This document shows, piece by piece, positions 13,395 to 23,810 of a stretch of 64,000 bases of DNA. The DNA comes from Serinus canaria. Lineage: Eukaryota > Chordata > Aves > Passeriformes > Fringillidae. The stretch's first letter is position 1; each line of letters begins with the position of its first letter. The stretch covers positions 12,217,764 to 12,281,763 of the forward strand of contig NC_066313.1 in assembly GCF_022539315.1 (NCBI RefSeq). The letters are read 5' to 3'. Under the pieces are notes generated by a model that made no database searches, was not told the origin of the DNA, and saw nothing but the letters and a program-made list of their open reading frames with translations. A program made the translations under genes and the position numbers.

Positions 13395-15389
13395 AATGTG
13401 ATCCACACATGCCAGGCAAAGAAAGCACTCAATTTTAGTATTTTATTTGCCATGTTCCAGCTATCCAGCATCAACTGTCAGGAGTAATCTTATTATCTCT
13501 GGGCTTTTGTCCGAACACTGAGCTTCATTTTTTGCTAGCAAAGTTTTCCTCAAATTTATTCTTCTGCTGGTCTCAGTCCTAACCCAGCTACTGAGAGAAA
13601 TCTCTGGTTGCTTTCTAATGTCATGTTTTCATTAATTCTCTCTTGCATTTCTGCAAGCAGGGTGACAAGAATGCATAGATCAGAAAGTCTACCAGTATAA
13701 CCTCCCAGTTATCAAATCCCACATTCTCATTCCTTTATGGATTTTCCAATTGCAGTGAAATTTAAAAAAAAATCCAGTTATTAACTTACTCAATTTTTAA
13801 ATTGGTATTAAAAGAGAATAGGTAACAACGTTCTGTTTAAATATTTTATGCATATACAGTTTCTAGAATCACTGAAGAGAAATGAATGGTTTGTCTGGCA
13901 CTACACAAAACAGGAACAGAGGAAAAGAAGTGCTAAAAGTAATTTTCTTTTTCTTTGTCAATAATAATTGGTCAGAGTTGCTTAAATTTATGTCACTTGT
14001 ACTCTTTGAAATAAACTTGGGCAGCACTCAATGTCAACTGTTTGTGAATTTTGCATGACACATTTTGATGGAAGTATTCTTTCCCTGTGCCTTCCAAATC
14101 TGTGGGTTGGTGACCTCAGACAATTATCATTATCAGACAAATCACAAACTGCACTCACTCTGCTTGATGTCAGAGCTTGCTCAAATCTTCCCAACAGAGC
14201 AGGTAAAATTCAGTGGATTTGGGGAAGATAAGAGGAAAAGAGCCCAAGGGATGTAATTTTGAAAGGCCAGAAGGCAGGAGTAGGTGCAGCCTCAACTTTG
14301 AACGGGGCAGGAGGGCTGTGTGCCTTGGCTGGGCATAGGGAGGTTGCTTGACACTCTCTTCTCTAACTGGATTAGGAACAAAAAGTGTTTGATTTTACTT
14401 TCAGTTTCCTAGGGATTTTTATTACCAGTGGAGCCCAACATTTATTAATTTATTCCTTTGTTGGGGATATCTAGATGATAAAGACATTGAAACAGGAGTT
14501 TAGCTAGTCTGCAAATCTTTATGCAGCATCTACTTCCCTTTTCCAACACAGCAATTATGGGGAGCAAAAATCCCAAACATTTTTTGTATCCCAAACTCCT
14601 TTTGTAATTTCCTTTTCTGAACCCTTATTTACCATTCTGCTATCCTAACACGTTTCTCCCAACTCTTTAATTTCCTATTTTGCCCATCCTCCTAACCTGT
14701 GTCTCATGCTATAAATCACTGATGACAGAAACAGGCCCTGTACAGAGTGAGGTCCTGGAAATCCTTGATTTTCTGCAGAAATCACTTAGGGAGAAATGTT
14801 GAACAGACAGAGACAAGTGTCAGCTGGAAAGCTTCCACCTGTGCAAGGCAAACATTTTTGTACAGATTTGTTTTTATGTGCATGCTCCTTGCTGTTGAAC
14901 TTGGAACAGGATTGGTTTGGGCCTCGATCTACATAGCTGGTAAGTCATGTGAACTCTGGGAATTACAGCTTGGTTACCTCTGCACAGGAAACTTTCAGGG
15001 AAATCTTCCAACATTTCCATGATTACCTGAAAAAACCCTTTTGTCTCTTTACTATAATTTGTGGAGCTCTTCCTACCAGCTGAGCAGCCCTCCCCAGGTT
15101 AAACTGGAGTAATCAGGACTTTTTCCTCCTTTTCCTTTTCTTTTTGGTTTCGCTTTTGTCATTAAAGAGGCCAATTCTTCTTATTTTTTATTTTTTTTCT
15201 CCCAGATATCTTCAGGCTGGTTTTTGAGTGAGTCATTGGTCACCTGAGGTATTAAGGCTTTAAACCCAAACAACAAGGATATTGAGAATGGAACCAGGAA
15301 ATTTATTTACTTAAAAATTGCAGATTTTTTTATTCTTCAGACACACCTTATTTGGAAAATTTTAGATGGAAAATTTTGATAAGTACCTC
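13395..15389. other. Unique sequence, no gene seen
   Basis: No gene recognised. 13988-14340 is somewhat GC-richer and has overlapping short frames on both strands without domains. A frame at 14747-15022 contains a consensus-like splice donor (AGCTG then GTAAGT at about 14941), but no convincing upstream acceptor defines an exon. Confidence 0.45.
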
Positions 15390-15537
15390 AGCTGCCTAGG
15401 GAAGTAGAATTACCATCCCTGGAGGCGTTCAAGAAAGAGATATGGCACTTGGTGCCTCAGGTGGTGATAAGTCAAGGGTTGGGCTTGATTATCTTCTAGA
15501 TAAATTCCAACCCTAATGATTCTATGATTCTGTGATT
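15390..15537 (+). mobile_element. CR1 LINE 3' tail, about 150 bp
   Basis: The sequence runs from a CTGCCTAGGGAAGTAGAATT block (equivalent to the usual CTGCCCAGGGAAGTGG) through CCATCCCTGGAGGCGTTCAA and AAATTCCAACCCTAATGATT to the terminal CTATGATTCTGTGATT. It is a 5'-truncated copy with a well-preserved tail. Confidence 0.93.
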
Positions 15538-17024
15538 AACAGAGTTTTTTTTTAGGTGAATAGCAGTGTGTATGCAAGAAATAAATTTTTATTTTCGTGC
15601 AAAATTTTTTAATTCATAATTCAAATTAATTGCAGAGAAAAAGAAACCCTGTGGAACCTTTTATTACTTCACAGCAGCAGCTGAGTTGCACATTTGCACA
15701 TGCAATTATATCTTCAAAGGTTGCTGCTTCATAACCTTTTCAACAGACCAGGGGCTAATTAATTCTTAAGGAATAGTTCTCTGGTCGTGGTTGAAGGTGA
15801 TCTGTCTTTTTTTTGTGCTTCAGACTGACTTGTGGTATTATGAAACACTGTATCTGGTTCTTAATAGTCATGTCATACTGCATTAAGTCATATCCTGAAA
15901 AGATTGATGCAGTGATTTATCTCATGTCATATCTTTATGTGTCAGTCAAGGAAGTAGAGCATATACAGATGGACCTTATCTGTAAAAATGGCTTGGATGT
16001 GTGGAGTTATAAGAAAAAAAAAGTCATGAGAACCACAGAACTTGAGAAAAACTGCTTTTATACCAAGTATAATATTTAGAATTATCTGTTAGACTGCCAT
16101 GTCTTTGATAAGATATGATAAATTTGTTTAAATCAGGGTAGTTGGATATATATGACAAATAAAGAATCCTTGCTGTAGAAAGAACTGTTAGAGATCCATT
16201 TTGAGCAATGCACAATAGAAATCTTCATAGTAACCTTTGAGGACCTATTGGAGCCTAACATCTTAATATTTAAGAATTATAGGCAATTTGTGGGGAATAT
16301 TCAAGCCAAAACTGTATTTTGGCATATTTCTTCTTGATTGATATTGCTGGTGTCAATACGAAAAAATGTTCACAAAGGAATTGGGAGCAAACCCTGAAAT
16401 CATTCTTTTGAAATTTCATCTATAAGATAAGCAGTAGACAAAGTTATCTGAGCACAGAACAATTAGGAACTGCCTGTTAGGTCATATCTACTTAAAATGT
16501 ATAAAACTTGAATTTCTGTTGGTAGATAATAAATTTTAGGTCCATTTTCATGGCTAATAAACCAGTTTTTCAGTGTGCCTAAGTACGTGGGCAATAAACA
16601 CCAAAGGCATTTTTGGTAAGGGTAGTTGGCATTTATGGATTTGTTTTTAGCTCCTAAGCTGAAAGATTTTATGGCAAATATTCATTCACAGAGGTTTTGT
16701 ACAGTGTTTGATGGTGTCCATCACTTCCAGCTCCATTAAGACCTTTTGAGGTCTCAAGAAGCTACGACTGCTCAAGGCAAATGTATAAAATTGTATTTTA
16801 TACAAAAATGGCTGTAAAAGACTAAAGACTTAATTAGTGACTAACTTTAATGCCATGTCCTAGATTTTTGAAAGACATTGCTCAGGATGATATCTTATTT
16901 CCATATTCTAATGCCATTTCTTCTAGTTTTATTTTACTTTTTCTGTCATTACAGCAATTCTTAGGGAAGAGTAACAGCTGCCTCTGTTCAAGATAAACAT
17001 ATTTTCAATTTTTAATTTTTTTAG

Positions 17025-17083
17025 CAGATATTCTGAAGACAACAATGGCTGAAGGCATTGATGTCGATGGATCTCCTGTTTAA
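17025..17083 (+). other. Terminal-exon-like interval, product unknown
   Basis: A T-rich acceptor with a NAGNAG ending (TTTTTTTAGCAG) precedes a short open frame that ends in TAA at 17081. The frame contains an ATG at 17045 with A at -3 and G at +4, and the C-terminal residues read MAEGIDVDGSPV. Its entry phase (two leading bases) would be compatible with the exon-like interval at 7579-7647, but one in three random pairs would match. I do not recognise the peptide and see no polyadenylation signal close behind. Confidence 0.1.
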
Positions 17084-19000
17084 TGTGCCAATATGCTAAT
17101 TAATTTAACTACTTCAGAATAATTTTCAAGGAGCTGGTTATAAATGACTTATATTTCAGATTAAAATCCTGGAATTAATAGGAATAGATTCTTCTCAAGA
17201 TTTTAGTCCTTTGTATGAAAACAAACTATCACTTCTAGTAAAAGGGGAATTTGCACACTAGAGGTTGTTAATTTTTATGTACTTCTATAAAAGTAATGTG
17301 GCAATAGCACATTTTTCATATTTTCTGTTCCAGTTATTTTCCTGCCCTGGATTTTATGGATATCTCATAATTAGAAGGTCACCCCTGTTTCCATGTTCTA
17401 TTTTTACATCAAATGTTCATCAATTTCTTTTGCTGAAAGAAACATTAGAAACAATGTTTTAGAACATCTCAGCTACAATAAGAAATGTGTTTTTTAAATA
17501 CTGAAAGCTTTTTGATTTATGAATAAAAGTCACAGTGGTTGATTTCTTGAAGAAAAACCATATGTCATTCCCTTGTTCTTTTACATCTTTAGATTTTAAT
17601 TTTATGTCTCCTATGGCCAGAAAATATTCAACTGATAAATACTGTTTAATGTGGAAATCACCTTTTTTTCTTTTCTTTTTCTTTTTTTCATGATTAGTTG
17701 AATTCATATATCCCTTTGGCAGTTACAGAGTTTCCAGACAAAGGAAATAAATATTTCCTTGGCTGAAAAAGTAATAAATATTAAATTCAACTAACACAGA
17801 ACCAAGTAAATGAGTGGAAGTATTGTCAGAAATCAATAGCAGGTGGGCAGCAATGCAGAAACTTCTCTGCATAGCAGAGGTTGGATGGGGCTTCTGTTCA
17901 ATATCAGAATGAGGGTATTAGAAGCAACTTCTAAAATTGCCATAAAAGCATTACTACTTTGTTCTGGCTTTCTTATAATGGGCCTTTGTTTTTTCACAGA
18001 ATAAACATATAAGTCTTAATAACTTTTTTACCACATACTGTGGCACATCAAGTTTGTAATAGCAAAACCTAAAAGTGATTATCTTTATGTGATTTAATGT
18101 TTCCCTTTGTTTATTTGGTATGACTTTGATAATGGAGTTTATAAACTACATTGTCTCTTGAGATTCTTGCTAGGAAAATCTTATTGCCAGAAAACTAAAT
18201 CTTATATTCTACTAAAAAGCTGTTGCATGATCTATGTCATTTTTTGGGGTGTTTTTCTTGTTTGTTTGTTTGGTTGTTTTTTTTAACAAAGATCTCCAAA
18301 AAACTTGACTCTGTGATACTGTTAACTCTGAGTTGCACTTTCCTGGAGCTTACCTCAAGAGATGCAATTTTTCATAGCTCCCTCAGTTTTATTTTTTGAC
18401 TTTGCACTCAAATAATAATGTGTCATAGAAGCAAATAACAACTAACACCCATCCAGGTATTTTAAACTTGGTTTTATTTAGATTGAGTTGGGTTGTGTGA
18501 TTTATTTTTAATACTTCTGTAGCAGATTTAATCCCAGTCTTCATTTTGATGACAGAAGAGACCATGCAGTGTATGGAAAGCTGATGTTTCATAGCTTGAA
18601 GGAAAATTGCTCTATTACCTTTGCCACTCCTTTTCCAGGCCTTTTGGAAAATTCAGGAACAATGATATAACATGCAACTCTAAATGTATAAAGAGGAATA
18701 GCACACAAAGCCAAGGGGTGTCACAGCCTTATCATCAAGGCTCAAGAATCTTGTTGCCTCCAGTTATGTCAGTTGAACTCAGGACTCTGTTGCCTAACCA
18801 ATTAAAAATTTCAAACATTAGAGAATTTTGTGGGTTTTGGGTAAGGATAAAAATTTAAGTTGCATTGTAATGGGATCAAAGTTGGAAAATTAGGAATAAT
18901 GCCTTAACTCTTGCAGAATGTCCATGGCAAGAGACAGACCTTATAGCTCATTAATGCCAATTAGTCTTCAGTTTAATATATGATCATTTAAGTGGAGGGC

Positions 19001-19049
19001 AATTTATAATTGTAATTTGCAAATTTGTAATTTGCAATTTGTAATTTGC
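19001..19049. repeat. 14-15-bp tandem array (AATTTGTAATTTGC)
   Basis: About three imperfect copies of an AT-rich unit TGTAATTTGCAATT in tandem. It is a small local expansion with no associated gene. Confidence 0.7.
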
Positions 19050-21154
19050 TTGATTATGAAGGAAATATCTTGGAACAAAGGGAGCACCATGATATATTTG
19101 ACCACTTACTGCTCTTATGTAACTTGTTTCAGTGTTTCAGCCACAGCTGAAATTTAAAGCAGGATTTGCCATTGTAACTGGCACTAAAATATTCTTTGAA
19201 TCTGTACAGTTTAGAGCCTCTAATCTCTGAACTTCAGAGGGTGACAATGATTTTATTGTCTTGCAGACTAATTTATCCTATTCAAAGTCAAGTACATCAG
19301 ACTATTAAGTTTCCTCAGCTCTCTGACATCAACAATTGCATTTGCTAGTTGTTCCTTTGAAGCTGCTGTGAGAGACTTTGCAAAAAAAGGGGCAGTAAAA
19401 TATCTGCTGTTTTCAATTTCAAACTGCATACCATTCTAATATGTGGAATATTAGCTTTTCTCTGCTAGTGTGGAAAAAAAAAAGAATTTTTAGAATCTAT
19501 ATACACACTGCAACAATTGCAATAACTCCATTTTCAAATCACTTTGGATGAATTTTTTTTTATACTACTCTGAATTAGAAAGAACAAATTCAGTGACTTT
19601 CTCTCCTAAGTAGAAAACTATTCTCCCTATGAACAATTCAAACTTCACCAGTAACTAAATTGTGATTGTAAAGAACGAGCGTTTGGTCCTTCTTGCTTTT
19701 TATATTTCATTACTAAAAAATCTGTCTCGATCTTAAATAATCTATTTGTACATCAATCTGTTGGATTTTTCTTTGTAGATTTGGAACCTGCTTGTATTTT
19801 CAAACTCAAAGTTTTGTAAAATATAACTTACTAAAAGTTGTATAGGATTTGAAGTGGCAAAATACACAATTTTTAAATTGTGTAAAATTAAATTTTGAAT
19901 TTTTTTTTTTTCCTTTTTTTGTCCTTTCCCATAATGTTAACTTCTGTTTAACACTTAGGCATAGAACTCCATCATGATTTTTATGTAATATGGGTGTTAG
20001 GTTAAGGGAATAGACAGTTGCATGGTAGGTCTGAATGCTCACAACCCTTTTTTGAGGAAACCTACTCAGTGAGTGGAATAACGAGGCAACAGGTAGGTGA
20101 AGATACACAAGAATTGCCTGTGGGCTTCCAATATGTTTTTAGATGATATTCTTACATTTTTAATGTGATCTGACTAAAATACTAGCGAGTTTGTCTCCTG
20201 TGTTGTGTTAAATTTAGCCTGAAACCTTTCTACTAAGATCTGGAAGCCATATGGTCTTGTTAGTATTTAAATAAGAGACTTCCCAAGAAAACTCTGATGT
20301 GGCAGCATAAGGCTGTTCAGCTTCATTCCCTTCTGTTTTTCTCAAATTAATCCTTGTTTTGAACAAAGGTACTGCCAGTACTTCCTTCAATAACATTTCA
20401 ATGGAGTTTCAAATAATTTGAGGTTTAAACCTGTAGCAGAGCTATTTGTAACCTCAGAGGTTTTTCTTTCTCTTACTGAAAAGTGACTGATTTTAATGGA
20501 ATGGTGGTTTTTTTTTGATCTTGTGATTTTTTTTTTGTTTTCTAATGACCTTAAATCTGTGTTGGTGATTGCAATGTGTAGGTGTTGATGGAGTGTTTAT
20601 CTTTTAGTCAGTATTCTTCGGCAAAATGTTTGTCTGAACATCCAGGACAGGAGACAATTGATGGAAGAAAAACTTGCATGAATCAGATAGAAATTATTGG
20701 AATAATTTTCTATAGATTTAAGTAAAAAATGTTTATATTGTATATGTATTTTACAGCCATCTTTGGTAAAATATTAATAATATCCTATTATTATTTAAAA
20801 TATAAAAACTGACCTCAAAATCCTGATTGTCAGCAGATTCTGTATTTGCTAGCCCAATTTATAGTATTTTTCAAAATACTATGATAAAATGGACAAACCA
20901 AATCAAAAAAACCCCATAAATTATGGGGAGGGGCAGTGGAAAAGGAGGCAGTTGTACATGGAAAATCTGTATCAAATTTCAATCTTCTTTTGTTGAACTG
21001 ATAACCCTACTAATGACAGACTGATTCAGATGGCATTTGTCTTTGAGAATTTGAAATTTGGATTAAGGTGTTGCACTTTTTGGCCCGAGGATCATTGGTG
21101 ATACAGAAAAATAAGCTAGGCACATGTTTAGAATAAAACTGCAAGTCCTTTAGC

Positions 21155-21250
21155 TTGAAAAAACAAAATTGTCAGCTGCATTTCAAAAGACTCCTAAACC
21201 TGTAGGTTTAAGAGTCCTTTGAAATGCAGCTGACAATTTTGTTCTTTCAA
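21155..21250. repeat. Near-perfect inverted repeat, 47-bp arms, 2-bp centre
   Basis: Bases 21155-21201 pair with 21250-21204 around a GT centre at 21202-21203. I checked each position: 44 of 47 pairs are Watson-Crick. The three exceptions (21161/21244, 21188/21217, 21194/21211) are A:C or C:A on the plus strand, so all become U:G or G:U in a minus-strand RNA. The arms contain a CAGCTGCATTTCAAA block and are not simple sequence. A transcript would fold into one long hairpin. It could be an inverted duplication from template switching, a palindromic non-autonomous element, or a small-RNA precursor. Flanks show no clear target duplication. Confidence 0.9.
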
Positions 21251-22103
21251 TAAATGCAGATATATTCAAAGAACTGGGTTTCTTTTTTTTTCATTTTTAA
21301 GACAGGCAAAAATGATCCCTTAGTAGGAAAAAACTAGAAATTATTGAAGAAATATTAGGATTACATAAGGACTTAATATTTTGCATTTTAGAAATCATCA
21401 GTCATTTCAATCAAACACTAATGATTTCAGGGCATGAAAAGAAAGCTGAAGGAGGTGTTTTGATCCTCCAGTTTAAAGATTTCAGATCACTGTATGTTGA
21501 TGGCATTAAATGTCTTAATCCTGTCTTAAAATAGAAATGCCTTTTTCAACCACATTGTGATTAGATTAACTGTGATTGCTTTTTTTCTCTGCCAATTTCC
21601 AATGAAAATAAAAGGTATTAACTGTGATCTTTAAGATTTATATGGAATATTTGCACACTCTGCAACAAATTGAAAAATCATTGGATTTCTAAGAGATCCA
21701 TTTAGATGAGTAAGTGATTCAGCTTCTGAACTAGGTAAGAAGATTGATCTATTTCCCAAAGGTCAACCTTTCAAACCATCTGCCTCAGCATCAATGCCTG
21801 TAAGAGGTTGGATTCTTCTACATTCTATGAAAAAAACAGAAGTCTGCAGACCATGAAAGCATTCTATAAGATTGCTTTTATCTCCTTTTACAGGTGCTAT
21901 TTGCTACCTATTAACTAGTAGCCCCATTATTTAATTCATTGAAGGTGTTTTCGAAAGGGAAGGGGTTAGTGTCTTTATGATTCCTTCAGAGGGGTAAAAA
22001 AGCAGAAGAAAAGGAAAGTAGCTGAAGGCAGTACCAGCACAGGGAACAGAGGGAAGAAATAACAGAAGTATGAGCTGTGTTCTGCCTGTGAGCTGTGTTT
22101 TGG
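21251..22103. other. Unique AT-rich sequence, no gene seen
   Basis: No recognisable gene or transposon between the hairpin and the next CR1 piece. The minus-strand frame at 21931-22161 runs into CR1 sequence and has no domain. Confidence 0.5.
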
Positions 22104-22281
22104 GTGATGAAGGTGGCAAAGGGTCAGGATGGGAGGCCAGATGAGGAGCAGCTGAGGTCACTTGGTCTGCTCAGCCTGGAGCAGAGGAGACTGAAGGGAG
22201 ACCTCACTGCAGTTCAGATTCACCATGAGGGGAACAGGAGGGGCTGCCCACCCAAATGATTGCTTGTTCTCTGTGCCCAGC
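22104..22281 (+). mobile_element. CR1 LINE fragment, truncated at both ends
   Basis: It matches the 3' portion of CR1: a GATGAGGAGCAGCTGAGGTC block, then CTCAGCCTGGAGCAGAGGAG, GGGAGACCTCACTGCAGTTC and CACCATGAGGGGAACAGGAG. The usual CR1 tail is missing because the copy stops where the adjacent LTR sequence begins. The join point is approximate. Confidence 0.85.
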
Positions 22282-22842
22282 AGAGCAGGAGAAGAGATTA
22301 AGATGGAAAACTTGTGGGCAGAGATAAAGAGGAGATCACTGACCAGCTCTCATTGTGAGTACAACAGACTCATCTTGGGGAAAATTAATTTGATGTATTG
22401 CTAAACAAATTAGATTTAGATAGTGAGAAACAAAGACAAAATCTAAACCAAATTTCAGTTTCTCCCTCCTCTTCCCAAGACCAACTTTAATCCCTTATTC
22501 CCAACTCTTCTACCTCCTTCCCTTGAGTGATGCAGGGGGATGGGGAATGAGGAGGTTGAGGTCAGGTTACACGAGGTTTTCTCTGCCCTTCCTTCCTGTT
22601 CAGACTATTCTCCTGCTCAGGCATAAATCCTTCCCAAGGGGTGCAGTTTCCCTCAGGACATATCCACCTACACCAGCGTGGTACCTGCACAGGCTCCATC
22701 ACTGACCTCTCCCTGGGTCCCACTGCAATCCCTGCTCCTCCTTTGGCTCTCCAGGGGCTCTGGAGGGAATTCTGCTCTGGTGCCTGGAGCACCTCTCCTC
22801 CTCTTTCTCTCTCCTCCTTTTTGGCTTTTTTTTCTTCACAAT
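22282..22842 (-). mobile_element. Degraded solo LTR fragment, avian ERV
   Basis: This is related to the better-preserved LTR at 31297-32314. Both share, in the same order on the plus strand, a GTGGGCAGAGATAAAGAGG-like segment, an AACAGACTCATCTTGGGG-like block, an AT-rich ATTAATTTGATGTATT stretch, a GCAGGGGGATGGGGAATG block and a GGTGCCTGGAGCACCTC block. In avian LTRs of this type these are read in reverse, so the element lies on the minus strand. Both ends are missing and the interior is shortened. The frames at 22523-22884 lie inside it and are not genes. Confidence 0.75.
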
Positions 22843-23779
22843 GAAGAAAACATTTCATTAGTTTTTTCAGTGATTTCATTATAAATTAGGACCAAAAGAC
22901 ACAATATGATAGTCATCTTTCTGTATAAGGAAACCAGAAATTCTGTCATCTTCCCCAGTGATATAGCTTTGGAAACTGCAAATACATTAAATCATAAAAA
23001 ATATAGCAAGAAAACCAAGTGAAAAGTAATTTACAATTTATTTAGATTAGTCATTTATTTAATCATTCAGACATTTTTGACACCACATTTGGCCTTCTGA
23101 AGAGATGTGCAGAAATTATTTTGCTCACAGAGCTCTGGCAGGTGAAAAAGTGAAGCTTTGTCTATCAAATTTGACATTTCATGCAATTACTCTTTTAAAT
23201 GCCATCTTTCCATAAAAAGCATTTCCTAATTTCTGTTTGTGCTGCATCTACATGGTTTTTGGAAGGCGTCCTATGATCTTGTCTAATTTTTGCAAGGGTG
23301 ATTGGCAGGGAGGCCAGGATATGCCCCCAGTGGTCACTGAGGTCCATGTGACTGATAAGGACTGGCAAGTCAGCAGCTGCCAGCAGAGAGTGGTCTTGGA
23401 AAGATTTGGAACACAAGCATCAGCTTAGCTTCAGTATTTTTTTTTTCTGGGGTGTCCTCTTCTGGCCTCCTTTGGCCCCTCCCAGGGGGAAGATGTTGGG
23501 TACTGTCTCTCCAGCTGACTCTTTCCAAATGAAGTGCACATTTCTGAAGTCTCTAAAATTTTCTGAGATGAATATTCTGTCTACTCTATTCTTTCTCAAA
23601 TCAGCCATGTAAGTAAGAAGCCTAACAGAGTATTTAAGTCATGTATATGAGGTGCATTTTCTATTTGATTAGTATATTTTCCCTGTTTTAGGAGTCTGAA
23701 TTGTAAGTCTGTATAAGCAATAAGATTTGTCAAATGCTTTCTTTTACCTTCTCACCAATCACTACTAGAATCAAAATAA

Positions 23780-23810
<31 letters not shown>

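Larger units (their letters stand above)
15538..21154. other. Unique AT-rich sequence, no gene seen
   Basis: No gene or transposon recognised. It holds a T/G-rich tract at 18241-18284, a short tandem AATTTGTAATTTGC array at 19001-19049, T runs near 17670 and 19905, and a perfect small palindrome near 20861-20882 (ATAGTATTTT, 2-nt spacer, AAAATACTAT). Frames at 15813-16079, 17459-17707 and 19806-20108 are AT-rich and domainless. An exon-like 3' interval at 17025-17083 is listed separately. Confidence 0.5.

Noticed and set aside
14747..15022. Frame with a good splice donor (AGCTG/GTAAGT)
   Set aside because: No convincing acceptor or conserved product. Isolated donor-like sites are frequent in sequence of this length.
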